Below are positions 53,739 through 62,704 of a stretch of DNA of 64,000 nucleotides, piece after piece. Below the pieces are notes generated by a model. That model had not been told where the DNA came from. It ran no database searches and was given only the letters and a program-made list of their open reading frames with translations. Source of the DNA: Meiothermus sp. (lineage in GTDB: Bacteria; Deinococcota; Deinococci; Deinococcales; Thermaceae); assembly GCF_026004075.1 (NCBI RefSeq), contig NZ_BPIK01000001.1:2086041-2150040 (forward strand), read 5' to 3'. The first letter of the stretch is position 1. Each line of letters starts with the position of its first letter. Both the position numbers and the translations under genes were made by a program.

Positions 53739-56051
53739 TCACTTGATGCAGACCGGAAGCTCGAATCGTTGAGACATGATCACCGGCCGCGGCCAGGTGC
53801 TGGAAGTAACCCCGTCCGAGACCTCGAGGTAGGCCACGAACTGCTGCTTGTACCCAGGGCAGGTGCTAATCGAGGGGAAGAGCACGGCCAGGCTGGGGAT
53901 GGTAACACCGGGCAGGGTCGCGTTGAGGCGCTGCCCAAAACTGTCGGTGGTGATGTTCACGCTGCCCGAACCCCCAGGCACTGCTTTCTTGGGGCCGGGA
54001 TACCCCCCCACCACCTCGGCAAGGTACCAGGCGTAGTTCAGGGTATCGGTATCGGCATCGAAAACCCTGCCCTCCAGCACGATATTGGTGCTGCCAAGCG
54101 TGGGGTTGGTAACTTTATCCTTGGCAAAAGTCGCTACCGGACGGGTAATTTTGGCCAGCGGCGGCTGGTTGGTGCGGGGTGGGTCGGGCTCCGCCACATT
54201 CACCAACACAAACTTTTCCACCGCCACGCCCTGGGGGTTGGTGTATTTGAAGGTGATGCGCCGCCAGCCGGGCTGGTTGCTCAGGCGCATGCGCGTGGCG
54301 CAGCCGAGGCTGGGCACTTCGTCGCCCATATCGGCGTTGGTGTCGCGGTTGCGGCTTCGCCACTCGCCGCGGGTACAGTCGGGCACGCTCAGCGATTTAT
54401 CTTCCCAGACGGCCTGCAAGAACAGGTAGCGGCCCGCGGGTATGGCCTTGGCCTGCGGCAGCGTAGGGTTGAGGCTGGGCAGCGGCTGGATGATCTGGGC
54501 CAGCGGGGGGATGTCCTGCACGGTCAGGGTGGTGGTGGCGGTGGTGCTCAGGTTCAGGGAGTTGGTGGCCCTGGCCGTGAGGGTGCGGGGGCCCAGGGTA
54601 GAGAAGGTGTAGGACACGCACTTACTGCTAGTGGGGGCGGTGCCCAGGGAGCCATCCGAACTCGAGCTTATCTGTACCGGCAGCGGGCCATCCTGCGGAT
54701 CGAAAGCCGTGGCGCAGATGTAATAGGGCCGGTTGATAAAGGGGCCGCCCTCGAAATTAACCAAACTCCCACCCCCAAAAACCACCGAGGGCGGGCCCGG
54801 CTGGGCCTGGGCGATGGTGCCCAGTTTTTCGTTGAAGATCTCGAGGTCGGTATCCAGGCGGAAGAGCCAGAGGTCGGCGTGAATGCCGATGCTGCCCTTG
54901 ACCCCGGCGTCCAGCTTCCAGACCGGGTTGCCGGGCACAGTGGCGCTCAGCTCGAGGTACGCCCCCAGTTTGGCATAGGGCCCCACCAGGCCGTACAGCA
55001 ACACATCCACCTTGCCGTTCATGGAGCCCGTGACCTTCAGGGTGCTGTTGGCCTGGGCGATGCCGGCCTCGAACTTTTTACCCAGACTCGAGCAGTTCTT
55101 GAAGCCCCCCTTGTACTCAAAGCAGGCCTGCGCGTTGAGTTCCTCGCTGGCCCCCAGCACCAGGTTGGCCGAGACCGTACCCTCGGCGCTGATGGTGATG
55201 TAGAGGTTGGGAACGAACACCACCGGCACCGGCCCCACCATCACAGTGATGGGCTTGAAGGTGTACTTGGCAAGCTCGTACTCCTTCTTGATGGTTTTGC
55301 CCAGGGTGGAGAAGATCTTTACGCTGGCGTTGTGCTTGATGCCAAAAGCCGCCTTGAAGTAGACCCCGTTTGGATAAACTGGAACGCCCAGCACCCTTTT
55401 CCAGGTAACACTGGCCGAAAAACCGCTCTGTAGGTCAAAAAATACCTTGCCCTCGGCCCGCACCTGATCCAGGGTGGTGGAAAGGTTGCCGTCTTCGTCG
55501 TAGATGATTTCGTTGAAGGCAAAATCGAGGACATTCATGGGTTGCACACCCGGCCGGGCCTGGTAGCGGGTCTGGCCGTTGGCAAACCGAACCCCCGGAG
55601 AAAGGCCCTCGGCCTGCACCAGGTCGCTGGCCCCCAGGTTCTTCTGGAAGCTGGCCTCGCCCTCGGTGATGGCCTCGGCCAGACCGGCCTCCTCGGCCTC
55701 CACCACCACCTGCTCGCTGCCTGCGGTGATTTGCATTACTTTGAACAAAAAGCCATATGGCGCGTGGGGGCCCGGCTCGCTGGCCAGAATCTGGCCGACC
55801 TCGAGCTCCCCCAACTGCGGGCTACCCGCCTTAAAGGTTAGGGTTGCCTGGCACAGCGGGCGGCTTGGGTTGGTGTACTCGAGGCACTCGTTCAGGTTGT
55901 TGATAACCAGGCCCTCGAGGCTCTCGCGGGTCTCGAGGCTCAGCACCCGGGTCTGCGGGGAAATTTTGGGCTCGATGAATGCTGGCTCCTGAGGCCCCCT
56001 CCCGCAAGCTGCAAGAATTCCTGCCAGAAACAAAGCGATTAACGTTCGCAT
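53739..56051 (-). CDS. Large lipoprotein with PKD/Ig-like domains, 770 aa
   Basis: Signal peptide and lipobox (LIALFLAGILAACGRG). The N-terminal half is beta-rich with no recognised family; the C-terminal half has PKD-like domains (PPLAQIIQPLP; TLGPRTLTARATNSLNLSTT; PPLAKITRPVATF) similar in style to those in the protease at 58062. ATG at 56049-56051 follows GGGGAGGGGGT; the 10 extra residues upstream do not fit a signal peptide. It is convergent-free and shares a 425-bp divergent region with the propeller lipoprotein gene. Confidence 0.75.
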   Translation of the reverse strand: MRTLIALFLAGILAACGRGPQEPAFIEPKISPQTRVLSLETRESLEGLVINNLNECLEYTNPSRPLCQATLTFKAGSPQLGELEVGQILASEPGPHAPYGFLFKVMQITAGSEQVVVEAEEAGLAEAITEGEASFQKNLGASDLVQAEGLSPGVRFANGQTRYQARPGVQPMNVLDFAFNEIIYDEDGNLSTTLDQVRAEGKVFFDLQSGFSASVTWKRVLGVPVYPNGVYFKAAFGIKHNASVKIFSTLGKTIKKEYELAKYTFKPITVMVGPVPVVFVPNLYITISAEGTVSANLVLGASEELNAQACFEYKGGFKNCSSLGKKFEAGIAQANSTLKVTGSMNGKVDVLLYGLVGPYAKLGAYLELSATVPGNPVWKLDAGVKGSIGIHADLWLFRLDTDLEIFNEKLGTIAQAQPGPPSVVFGGGSLVNFEGGPFINRPYYICATAFDPQDGPLPVQISSSSDGSLGTAPTSSKCVSYTFSTLGPRTLTARATNSLNLSTTATTTLTVQDIPPLAQIIQPLPSLNPTLPQAKAIPAGRYLFLQAVWEDKSLSVPDCTRGEWRSRNRDTNADMGDEVPSLGCATRMRLSNQPGWRRITFKYTNPQGVAVEKFVLVNVAEPDPPRTNQPPLAKITRPVATFAKDKVTNPTLGSTNIVLEGRVFDADTDTLNYAWYLAEVVGGYPGPKKAVPGGSGSVNITTDSFGQRLNATLPGVTIPSLAVLFPSISTCPGYKQQFVAYLEVSDGVTSSTWPRPVIMSQRFELPVCIK

Positions 56052-56476
56052 ACCCCCTCCCCTCTTGTGTGATGGAGGCAAGGACGGAAAGTATGCAGAA
56101 CCCCATCACGTACCGCAAAAAACCCCGCACCAGGCTGTGGTACGACCACAATAAACTCGCATTACACCTTTCCCTGTTGCACCTGACCCAGGCGACGCAT
56201 AACGCATACCCGGTTCAAAAAACTTACCCGCGCTGACAAGAGCAGGGTGCAACCCCGAACTTTAGGCACTGGGGGTTTGTGGTTTCGGCCCATAAAGACG
56301 CACCTTCCTCGGGCCTGCCAGTTCGTGTTGTGCTACCTAGAAAGCGCAAAGGCAACCTTTCTGGCTGTGGTGCTCAGACCGTTCATGGAGCGTTAAGGGG
56401 TGTTTCGTTAATCTCCGGGGGTGCTCGAGTATGGCACACTAACTGAAAAAAGGAGGGGAAAAAGAGAAGAACCTGG
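56052..56476. other. Divergent intergenic region, 425 bp
   Basis: Separates two lipoprotein genes. It holds the ribosome binding sites of both genes, a small inverted repeat AGAAAG/CTTTCT (about 56339-56362), and the heptamer direct repeats at 56380-56412. No ORF, tRNA or terminator was seen. The spacing and repeats suggest it carries promoters for both directions. Confidence 0.5.
56380..56412 (+). promoter_or_regulatory. Heptamer direct repeats, possible SARP-type operator
   Basis: CGTTCAT (56380-56386) and CGTTAAG (56391-56397) are spaced 11 bp, followed by TGTTTCG (56401-56407) and an overlapping CGTTAAT (56406-56412). A possible -10 box TATGGC lies at 56430. The first 11 bp unit is repeated upstream of the gene at 58062. 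SARP/OmpR-type activators bind such 11-bp-spaced heptamers. Confidence 0.45.
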
Positions 56477-57796
56477 ATGGGATTGTTGGGCGCGGCGGCT
56501 TTGCTCATGAGTGCGTGCGGGCCGGGCGGCGGGGCCGGCTGCGACCCCAACGGCACGGGCAACTTGGTGGTCAACGTAAGCGAATTGCCGGGCGGGGTGA
56601 GTGCCAAGGTGAGCGTAACCGGCCCCTCGGGCTTCAATCAGAACCTCACCGGCAGCCAGACCTTCACCGCCATCGCTGCTGGCACCTATACCGTCACAGC
56701 CGATAAGGTAGCCAATACCGACCCCCTGATCCGCACCGCCTACAGCGCCAGCGTGACCGGCAGCCCGGCCTGTGTGCGCAACGGACAGGCTACTACCGTG
56801 AACGTGAGCTATGCCCAGATTCCCAGCAGCAACAAGCTCTGGATGGTCAACGGCAACCCGCCCAGCGGAAGCTCGCCCTTGCTGGGCTTCGTGGCCTCGC
56901 TCCTGAGCAGCACCGCCACCCAAAGCCCCAGCGTGAGCGCCGGCACCGTCAACCTGCGCGACCTCACCTTTGACCCCGACGGCAACCTCTGGGGCATCGG
57001 GGGCACCACCGCAGACCCCAACCTGGTGCGCTACCCGGCCAGCAGCCTGGGCAGTTCGGACAGCAAGACCCGCGACCGCAGCATCAATATCGGTGGCTTT
57101 AGTTGCTTACCTGGGCCCACCCGGCTGGCTTTCGACGCCAGCGGCAACCTGTGGGTGAGCATCCCCTGCGCCAACAAGGTGGTGCGGGTCGCGGCCAGTC
57201 AGCTAAATGCCTCGGGTACGGTTACGGTTACGCCGGGGGTAGAGATCACCGGCCTGGACGCGCCGGAGGGTCTGGCCTTCGACGCCAGCAGCAACCTGTG
57301 GATTGCCAATGCAGGCGCTGCGCGGGTGGTCAAGTTCAACGCCAGCCGGCTGAGTGCCTCCACCAGCGGCCCCGACCTGACCATCGAGTCTAAAACGCCC
57401 TCACCCGTCATCAACACCCTGGACGCCAACCTGCCGGCCTTCGACGCCAGCGGCAACCTGTGGGTGATGGCTTTTGGGGCCAACGTCTTATACCGGCTCA
57501 CGCCCACCGACCAAAGCGGCAGCGGCAGCAAGACCCTTACCCCAGCCATCCAGGTGAGCGTTCCGGTTTCAGCTGTACTGGAGGGCATGGCCTTTGACGA
57601 GGGCGGCGGGCTGTGGATCACCTACTCGGCAGGTAAGTTTGCCCGGCTCTCCCCTGCCCAGCTTGGCACCAGCAGCACCTTGGGCAGCCCCACCACCTCC
57701 GAGCGCATCATCACCAGCAGCAGCATCGGCAGCGCCGGAGGCTTGGCCCTCTATCCGGCCCCGGCTGGCCTGCCGCTCTTCCACAAGCTGCCATAG
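56477..57796 (+). CDS. Beta-propeller (NHL-like) lipoprotein
   Basis: Short hydrophobic leader with lipobox LLMSACGPG, then a domain of about 90 residues (VNVSELPGGVSAKVSVTGPS, GFNQ, GTYTVTADKV) that is also found in the large secreted protein at 24495-27080, and a C-terminal propeller with five or more blades of the form AFDxxGNLWV (LTFDPDGNLWGIGG, LAFDASGNLWVSIP, LAFDASSNLWIANA). The ATG at 56477 gives no positive n-region and is far from AGGAGGGG (56451-56458); KRRTW is encoded just before it but without a start codon. The start is therefore uncertain. Confidence 0.75.
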   Translation: MGLLGAAALLMSACGPGGGAGCDPNGTGNLVVNVSELPGGVSAKVSVTGPSGFNQNLTGSQTFTAIAAGTYTVTADKVANTDPLIRTAYSASVTGSPACVRNGQATTVNVSYAQIPSSNKLWMVNGNPPSGSSPLLGFVASLLSSTATQSPSVSAGTVNLRDLTFDPDGNLWGIGGTTADPNLVRYPASSLGSSDSKTRDRSINIGGFSCLPGPTRLAFDASGNLWVSIPCANKVVRVAASQLNASGTVTVTPGVEITGLDAPEGLAFDASSNLWIANAGAARVVKFNASRLSASTSGPDLTIESKTPSPVINTLDANLPAFDASGNLWVMAFGANVLYRLTPTDQSGSGSKTLTPAIQVSVPVSAVLEGMAFDEGGGLWITYSAGKFARLSPAQLGTSSTLGSPTTSERIITSSSIGSAGGLALYPAPAGLPLFHKLP

Positions 57797-57890
57797 GAGC
57801 GGTCACAAGGGAGTCTCGCCATTCACTTTAGGATTCAAAAGCTGCTTTTCTTAAGCGCAAATTGGATAGTCTGGTCATGCCCAGAGTAAG

Positions 57891-57927
57891 CCAGCAAAAA
57901 GGCCCCCGCTTTGTCGGGGGTTGCTGG
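57891..57927. terminator. Hairpin, likely terminator
   Basis: CCCCCG (57903-57908) / CGGGGG (57915-57920), extended by an outer CCAGCA/TGCTGG pair. On the minus strand it is followed by CCTTTTT. It lies after the propeller lipoprotein gene and may end that transcript, though the T tract is on the other strand. Confidence 0.5.
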
Positions 57928-57982
57928 TTATTTAGCAACACTCGCATGGCATTGTTTTGCTACAGCCGAGCTAGGCAACAAC

Positions 57983-58017
57983 CGTTCATGGGGTGTTCAA
58001 CCTGGCTCTTCTACACT
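57983..58017 (+). promoter_or_regulatory. Heptamer direct repeats and -10 box upstream of the protease gene
   Basis: CGTTCAT (57983-57989) and TGTTCAA (57994-58000) are spaced exactly 11 bp, followed after 11 bp by TACACT (58012-58017). No good -35 box is seen, as is common for promoters that depend on an activator. CCGTTCATGG matches the upstream region of the gene at 56477. Confidence 0.5.
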
Positions 58018-58061
58018 TCGGGCAACTTCGGGAAGCCCGAAGCCCCCTGAGGAGGAAGACC

Positions 58062-60593
58062 ATGAAACATCTTTGGAAGTTGGCTCTGGTAAGCGTGCTT
58101 GTGCTGATAGCAGCCTGCAACGGGCAAAGGCCAAACGGAACCGCTCAGATTGTCGTAGACAATACCCTTACACCTACCCAGGCTACGATACCCGGCCCGG
58201 ACGGCCCACGCCCGGTGGCCCGCATGGTGGGTGAGAGTGGTATCGCAATGGATTTTGTTCTTGGAGAGCTGATAATCAGCACCGACGACCCTGCCAAGCT
58301 CAACGCCTTCCTTAGCCGCTGGGGTGGGCAGGTGCTGAGCGAGACCGAAAAGGTGGGTGACGCACCCAAAACATATCAAGTGCGCCTCAACCCTTCCGGT
58401 GCCCAGGTGGAGGCCATACTCCAGCGGCTCAACCAGTCGCTACCAGATTTGAAGGGAAGGTTTAGCACCTCGAGCCCGGAAGCAGCCCAGCTTTTGGCAG
58501 TAGCCCTGAGCGAAGCCAACCAGGAGAAGATGACCGTCACGCCTAACTTTGTGGTGCAACCTGCTGCCATTGCAGACGGCATCACCACCGAGGCCCCCAC
58601 CCGCTCGAGCCTTTCCCCTGATGTCCCCTACACCCCCAACGCCTTCAACTGGACTTATATGAACCGGGGCAGCGCCCAGGACATCGGGGTGGGCGAGGCC
58701 TGGCGGCTGCTCGAGCGGGCCGGACGCTTGAGCAACAGGGTTCGCATCATGATTTTGGATGGTGGCTTCGCACTCAACAACGACTTCCCCGCAACCCGTC
58801 AGGTGGTGGGGAGCTGGAACGAGCCCAACCTACTCCAGTGCTCCGGGGGCAACTCCTGCCCTTGGCACGGTACCCACGTCACCACCGCAGCCATGGGTCG
58901 TCCAGACAATGGCTTCGGGGTTGCTGGCCCAGCAGGCCCGGTTGGAGAGCTTTTGGCAGTTCCTTTTCAAGGAGACTTTATTGGTATCATCTCCACCCTC
59001 GAGCGCATCATTACCGCTACCCTGTTCGGGAACCCCAAGATCATCAATATGAGCTTTGGTTTTGAGCTTGACCTGGGCTGGGACATCGCAGTTAAGGTGG
59101 CTTGCTTAGGGTTATGCCCCTCTCCCAGCGAGGTGATGGATGGCTTTGCGGTAGCAGTTTCAGCAACCGGCAAACTCCTTTTTGCTGCTGCTGGCAACGA
59201 GGGTAAGGATGTAGACAACGGTGGTGGCATCGAGGGTTCAACCCATATCCCTTGTGAACTACGCTCGGTAATCTGTGTAGGCGGGATGGCCCACGACAGC
59301 ACCGCCCGCGACCCTGGCTCCAACTTCGGAACCAAGCGAGATGACAACAGCGTAGACATCTATGGGCCTTACTGGATATGGGCCGGCCCAGATCGTGACA
59401 GCCCTGCCAATGAGGCCCGGCTCCGAGCAGGTACCAGCTACTCCTCTCCCTTCGTGGCCGGCGTAGCCGCGCTGGTCTGGGCTGCCAACCCCTCCCTGAG
59501 CGCCAGCCAGGTCTGGGCCATCCTGCGCGACACCGCCCATGTGGGGGGGGTGGGGGTCAGGGGCTTTGAACGCCGGGTAAACGCTTTTGCAGCGATCTCC
59601 AGGGCGCTGGAAGTGGGCAGCAGCGGCCCCAGCGTGGCCCTGAGCGGTGCCAGCACTGCCAACCTCAACCGCGAGTGGAGTATCACCGCCAACGTTACCG
59701 ACTTTGCCGGGAACAACTGCCCCCCTGTCTTCTGCCCGCTAACCTTTGACCCAGCCCCAACCCGAACCGTTGGCAACACCGCCTATTATCGCTTCAATAC
59801 TGCCGCGAGCCGCACCATACGGGTGACCACCCGCGATCTGCTGGGCCGCGAGGGCAGCGCCACGCGCGAGGTCACCGTCATCAACTCGCCGCCGGTGGTT
59901 CGCATTGACGCACCCTCCAACGGCGCCTCGTTCTACCAGGGCCAGACCGTCAACCTGGTCGGCACCGCCACCGACCTCAACGAAGGCCCCGACCCCGGCC
60001 CTGGCCCCATTGCGTGCCGCTGGGAGGGCAGCGCCGCCGACGGTTTCCCCCGCACCGGCTGCAACCTCTCGGTTACCTTTAGCACGACCGGCTCGCGCAC
60101 CCTTACACTTCGGGCCACCGACCCCCAGGGCCTGAGCAGCACTGCCAGTGTAACCATCAACATTACGCCCCCGCCGGCCAACCTGCCCCCCAACATTAAC
60201 ACCTTCGGCCCCCTGTCCCCTTCAACACCCAACTACTCTGGCGGATTCTCCTGGAACACCACCTTTACCGCCCCCGCCAGTGCCACCGACCCCGAAGGCA
60301 ACAACCCCATCACCTACATTTGGCGGGCCACCTCCTACCGCCCCGATAACGATAGCGTGGTCTGGCGCAGCAACGTGGTGCTGAGCACCTCCACCACCAG
60401 CGGCAACCTGAGCTGGACGCCGAGCACCAACAACCCCAGCGACCTCCTGGTTGATTTCTCAAGCACGCCACCTGGTAACGCCTGCTATAACGGCCAGCTG
60501 GTGCGTCTCGAGCTGGTCGCCCGCGATTTCCTGGGCAACGAGAGTACCCGGAGTTTCGCCGCCATTCGGATATACCGCTGCATCGTAATCTAG
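58062..60593 (+). CDS. Subtilisin-like serine protease, large lipoprotein with PKD-like domains
   Basis: 843 residues: lipobox VLIAACNG, a propeptide-like N-domain (MDFVLGELIISTDDPAKLNA; RWGGQVLSETEKVGD), an S8 domain with Asp in IMILDGGF (about residue 232), His in WHGTHVTTAAMG (about 268), Asn in AAAGNEGKD and Ser in GTSYSSPFVAGVAAL (about 457), then two PKD/Ig-like domains (PPVVRIDAPSNGASFYQGQT; PPNINTFGPLSP). The GGNSCPWHGTH cysteines may form a disulfide. ATG at 58062 follows GAGGAGGAAGACC. Likely digests extracellular protein at the cell surface. Confidence 0.9.
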   Translation: MKHLWKLALVSVLVLIAACNGQRPNGTAQIVVDNTLTPTQATIPGPDGPRPVARMVGESGIAMDFVLGELIISTDDPAKLNAFLSRWGGQVLSETEKVGDAPKTYQVRLNPSGAQVEAILQRLNQSLPDLKGRFSTSSPEAAQLLAVALSEANQEKMTVTPNFVVQPAAIADGITTEAPTRSSLSPDVPYTPNAFNWTYMNRGSAQDIGVGEAWRLLERAGRLSNRVRIMILDGGFALNNDFPATRQVVGSWNEPNLLQCSGGNSCPWHGTHVTTAAMGRPDNGFGVAGPAGPVGELLAVPFQGDFIGIISTLERIITATLFGNPKIINMSFGFELDLGWDIAVKVACLGLCPSPSEVMDGFAVAVSATGKLLFAAAGNEGKDVDNGGGIEGSTHIPCELRSVICVGGMAHDSTARDPGSNFGTKRDDNSVDIYGPYWIWAGPDRDSPANEARLRAGTSYSSPFVAGVAALVWAANPSLSASQVWAILRDTAHVGGVGVRGFERRVNAFAAISRALEVGSSGPSVALSGASTANLNREWSITANVTDFAGNNCPPVFCPLTFDPAPTRTVGNTAYYRFNTAASRTIRVTTRDLLGREGSATREVTVINSPPVVRIDAPSNGASFYQGQTVNLVGTATDLNEGPDPGPGPIACRWEGSAADGFPRTGCNLSVTFSTTGSRTLTLRATDPQGLSSTASVTINITPPPANLPPNINTFGPLSPSTPNYSGGFSWNTTFTAPASATDPEGNNPITYIWRATSYRPDNDSVVWRSNVVLSTSTTSGNLSWTPSTNNPSDLLVDFSSTPPGNACYNGQLVRLELVARDFLGNESTRSFAAIRIYRCIVI

Positions 60594-60608
60594 GAGCTCC
60601 CGCATGCT

Positions 60609-60634
60609 TTGGAGGGCCTTTCAGGGCCCTCCAA
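60609..60634 (+). terminator. Hairpin after the protease gene
   Basis: Perfect 10-bp stem TTGGAGGGCC (60609-60618) / GGCCCTCCAA (60625-60634) with loop TTTCAG. No U tract follows, so it may stabilise the 3' end more than terminate. Confidence 0.5.
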
Positions 60635-60681
60635 GCTCACCCGCCCGCCTGGGCCGTACAATGGCCCATCAAGGAGGCAGT

Positions 60682-61317
60682 ATGAACAAACTACTGGTTG
60701 GCATGGGAATCTTCCTTTCGGCCCTGGTGCTGGCTCAGGCCGCCCAGCGAACCTACCGGCTCATCGTCAACGGGCAGGCCCAGACCACTCCGGCCATTGT
60801 GGTGAACGGCAAAACCTACGTACCCCTCGAGGCCCTGCAAAAAGCCGGGGCCCAGGCCAGCCTGCAAGGGGGCGAGCTGCGGGTGCAGTTTATCCCGGTA
60901 GGGGGGCAACAGCAGGCCCTGCTGCTCGAGGGCAAAAAAGGCGAGTGGCTCTCCAACGGCACCTGGCGGCTGCGGGTGCTGGATGTAGCCCCCGGCACCA
61001 ACCCCTTCTTCGGCTCGGGGCCGGGGTATGTGGTGCGGGTGGAGGTGCGCAACCTGACCAGCGGCAAAACCTCGCTGCTCAAGACCGGCTTCGATAGCTT
61101 CCAGCTTCTGGACAGCCAGGGCAACCAGCTGGTCGCGGCCAGCTTTGGCGAACAGTACACCGACATCCCCCAGGCCGACGGGGTAGTCATCGCCCTGCGC
61201 TTTGGGCCCAACCCCAGGCTCGAGGCGATTGGGGCGCCCGACAAGCTGCTGGTCAACTTCCGCCCCAGCGGCGGCAAACCCGCCCTGAAGGGTTTCCGGG
61301 TATTCCTGGCAGAGTAA
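60682..61317 (+). CDS. Secreted protein with copper-amine-oxidase-N-like domain, 211 aa
   Basis: Signal peptide MNKLLVGMGIFLSALVLAQA, then a short domain of the copper amine oxidase N-terminal kind (YRLIVNGQAQTTPAIVVNGK, TYVPLEALQKAGAQ), found in many secreted proteins and not itself an enzyme. The C-terminal half is DUF4352-like in style (VRVEVRNLTSGKTSLLKTGF; LLDSQGNQL). ATG follows AAGGAGGCAGT; TACAAT at about 60657 is a likely -10 box. It is the last gene of the second surface module. Confidence 0.75.
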   Translation: MNKLLVGMGIFLSALVLAQAAQRTYRLIVNGQAQTTPAIVVNGKTYVPLEALQKAGAQASLQGGELRVQFIPVGGQQQALLLEGKKGEWLSNGTWRLRVLDVAPGTNPFFGSGPGYVVRVEVRNLTSGKTSLLKTGFDSFQLLDSQGNQLVAASFGEQYTDIPQADGVVIALRFGPNPRLEAIGAPDKLLVNFRPSGGKPALKGFRVFLAE

Positions 61318-61341
61318 CCAGGTAGGCAACCACAGCACAAA

Positions 61342-61364
61342 CCGGGGAGGTCGTCCCTCCCCGG
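61342..61364. terminator. Bidirectional terminator between convergent genes
   Basis: Perfect 9-bp stem CCGGGGAGG (61342-61350) / CCTCCCCGG (61356-61364), loop TCGTC, then CTTTA. It lies between the secreted protein gene and rplS, which converge. Confidence 0.65.
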
Positions 61365-61383
61365 CTTTACGCATTCCGGCCGA

Positions 61384-61827
61384 TTATTCTTTGTTTTCCT
61401 CGGCCGCAGCGGCTGCTTTGGCTTCGGCGGCCTCTCTGGCAGCAGCAGCCCGGGCCTCGACATCTTCGTTGAGGCGCTTACGGTCGCCCTTGATGCGGGC
61501 AGCCTTGCCGCGCAGCTCGCGCAGGTAGTACAGCTTGGCCCGGCGCACCTTACCGCGGCTCATCACCTGCACGCTCTCAATCAGGGGCGAGTTGAAGGGA
61601 AAAATGCGCTCTACGCCCTCGTTAAAGGAGATTTTACGCACCGTGAAAGCGCTGTTGAAGCCGTTGCGCTTGATCTTGATCACCACGCCTTCGTAGGCCT
61701 GCACACGGGTACGGTTGCCTTCGACCACCTTGTAGTTGACCCGTACGGTATCGCCCGGCTTGAACTGGGGGATGTCGGTACGGGTGTACTTCTTCTCGAC
61801 TACCTTCAGCAATGCGCCACGGTTCAT
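61384..61827 (-). CDS. rplS: Ribosomal protein L19
   Basis: Large-subunit ribosomal protein, 147 residues: [53 protein letters not shown]. The C-terminus has an Ala/Glu-rich extension ([20 protein letters not shown]) as in Thermus L19. ATG at 61825-61827 follows AAGGAG; the frame upstream to 61875 is not L19-like. A separate consensus promoter lies 131 nt upstream of the start, inside the end of trmD. Confidence 0.97.
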   Translation of the reverse strand: MNRGALLKVVEKKYTRTDIPQFKPGDTVRVNYKVVEGNRTRVQAYEGVVIKIKRNGFNSAFTVRKISFNEGVERIFPFNSPLIESVQVMSRGKVRRAKLYYLRELRGKAARIKGDRKRLNEDVEARAAAAREAAEAKAAAAAEENKE

Positions 61828-61957
61828 GGTCTGACTCCTTGCTCCAGCGGAACCTACTTGTGCGCCCTTTGCCATTGCGGCCAGACTGCGGGTTCATGGA
61901 TGGTTGCCCTCAAACGTATCCGCCCTGCAGATACTCGGGACAGGTCAGCAAGTTGTG

Positions 61958-61986
61958 ATTCTAGCAGCCAGGACACTCGTTGTCAA
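61958..61986 (-). promoter_or_regulatory. Consensus promoter for rplS inside the end of trmD
   Basis: On the minus strand TTGACA (61981-61986) and TAGAAT (61958-61963) with a 17-bp spacer. The -10 box overlaps the trmD stop codon. It predicts a 5' untranslated leader of about 120 nt before rplS. Confidence 0.75.
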
Positions 61987-62695
61987 AGTCGCTTTCCTCG
62001 AGCCAGACCAGATCCTTGGGGGTCAGTTCGGCCCGCTCGAGCAGGTCGGGGCGGCGGGCTTTGGTTCTTTTAAGGGCCTGTTTGCGCCGCCACTCGGCAA
62101 TTTTGGCGTGGTGGCCTGAGGTCAGGATTTCCGGCACCGCCAGGCCCCGGAACACCGGCGGGCGGGTGTAGTGGGGGTAGTCCAGCAAACCCGTAGAGAA
62201 GGAGTCTTGCCGATGGCTCTCGGCCTCCTTGATGACCCCCGGAAGCAGGCGGGCCGTGGCCTCCAGAATCACCAGGGCGCCCAGCTCACCCCCCATCAAG
62301 ACATAGTCACCGATTGAGATCTCGCGGGTCACAAAGTGCTCTACGCGCGCATCGATACCCTCGTAGCGGCCACAAACCAGCACCAGGTGCGACTTGCCGG
62401 CCAGTTCTTCCACCAGAGGCTGGGTAAGCGGCCGGCCGGCCGGGGTCAGCAAAATCACCTCGTCGGCGGGGCCGGCGGCCTCGATGGCCCGCACCACCAC
62501 ATCCACCCGCATCACCATCCCCGCCCCGCCGCCGTAGGGGGTATCGTCCACGGTTTTGTGCTTGTCCTCAGTGTGGGTGCGAATATCGCGGATGTCTACT
62601 TCAATCAGACCCTTCTGGATGGCTTTCTGGATAATAGATTCCTCTGTCCAGGGACGCACCAGATCGGGGAACAGGGTCAGGATGGTGTATTTCAT
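61961..62695 (-). CDS. trmD: tRNA (guanine-37-N1) methyltransferase
   Basis: Methylates G37 next to the anticodon of tRNAs with GG at 36-37, preventing frameshifts. The 244-residue protein has the N-terminal [20 protein letters not shown], the trefoil-knot SAM site ([39 protein letters not shown]) and the C-terminal [20 protein letters not shown]. It follows rimM by 9 nt in the ffh-rpsP-khpA-rimM-trmD-rplS operon. Confidence 0.97.
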   Translation of the reverse strand: MKYTILTLFPDLVRPWTEESIIQKAIQKGLIEVDIRDIRTHTEDKHKTVDDTPYGGGAGMVMRVDVVVRAIEAAGPADEVILLTPAGRPLTQPLVEELAGKSHLVLVCGRYEGIDARVEHFVTREISIGDYVLMGGELGALVILEATARLLPGVIKEAESHRQDSFSTGLLDYPHYTRPPVFRGLAVPEILTSGHHAKIAEWRRKQALKRTKARRPDLLERAELTPKDLVWLEESDFDNECPGC

Positions 62696-62704
62696 AACGC
62701 GCGG

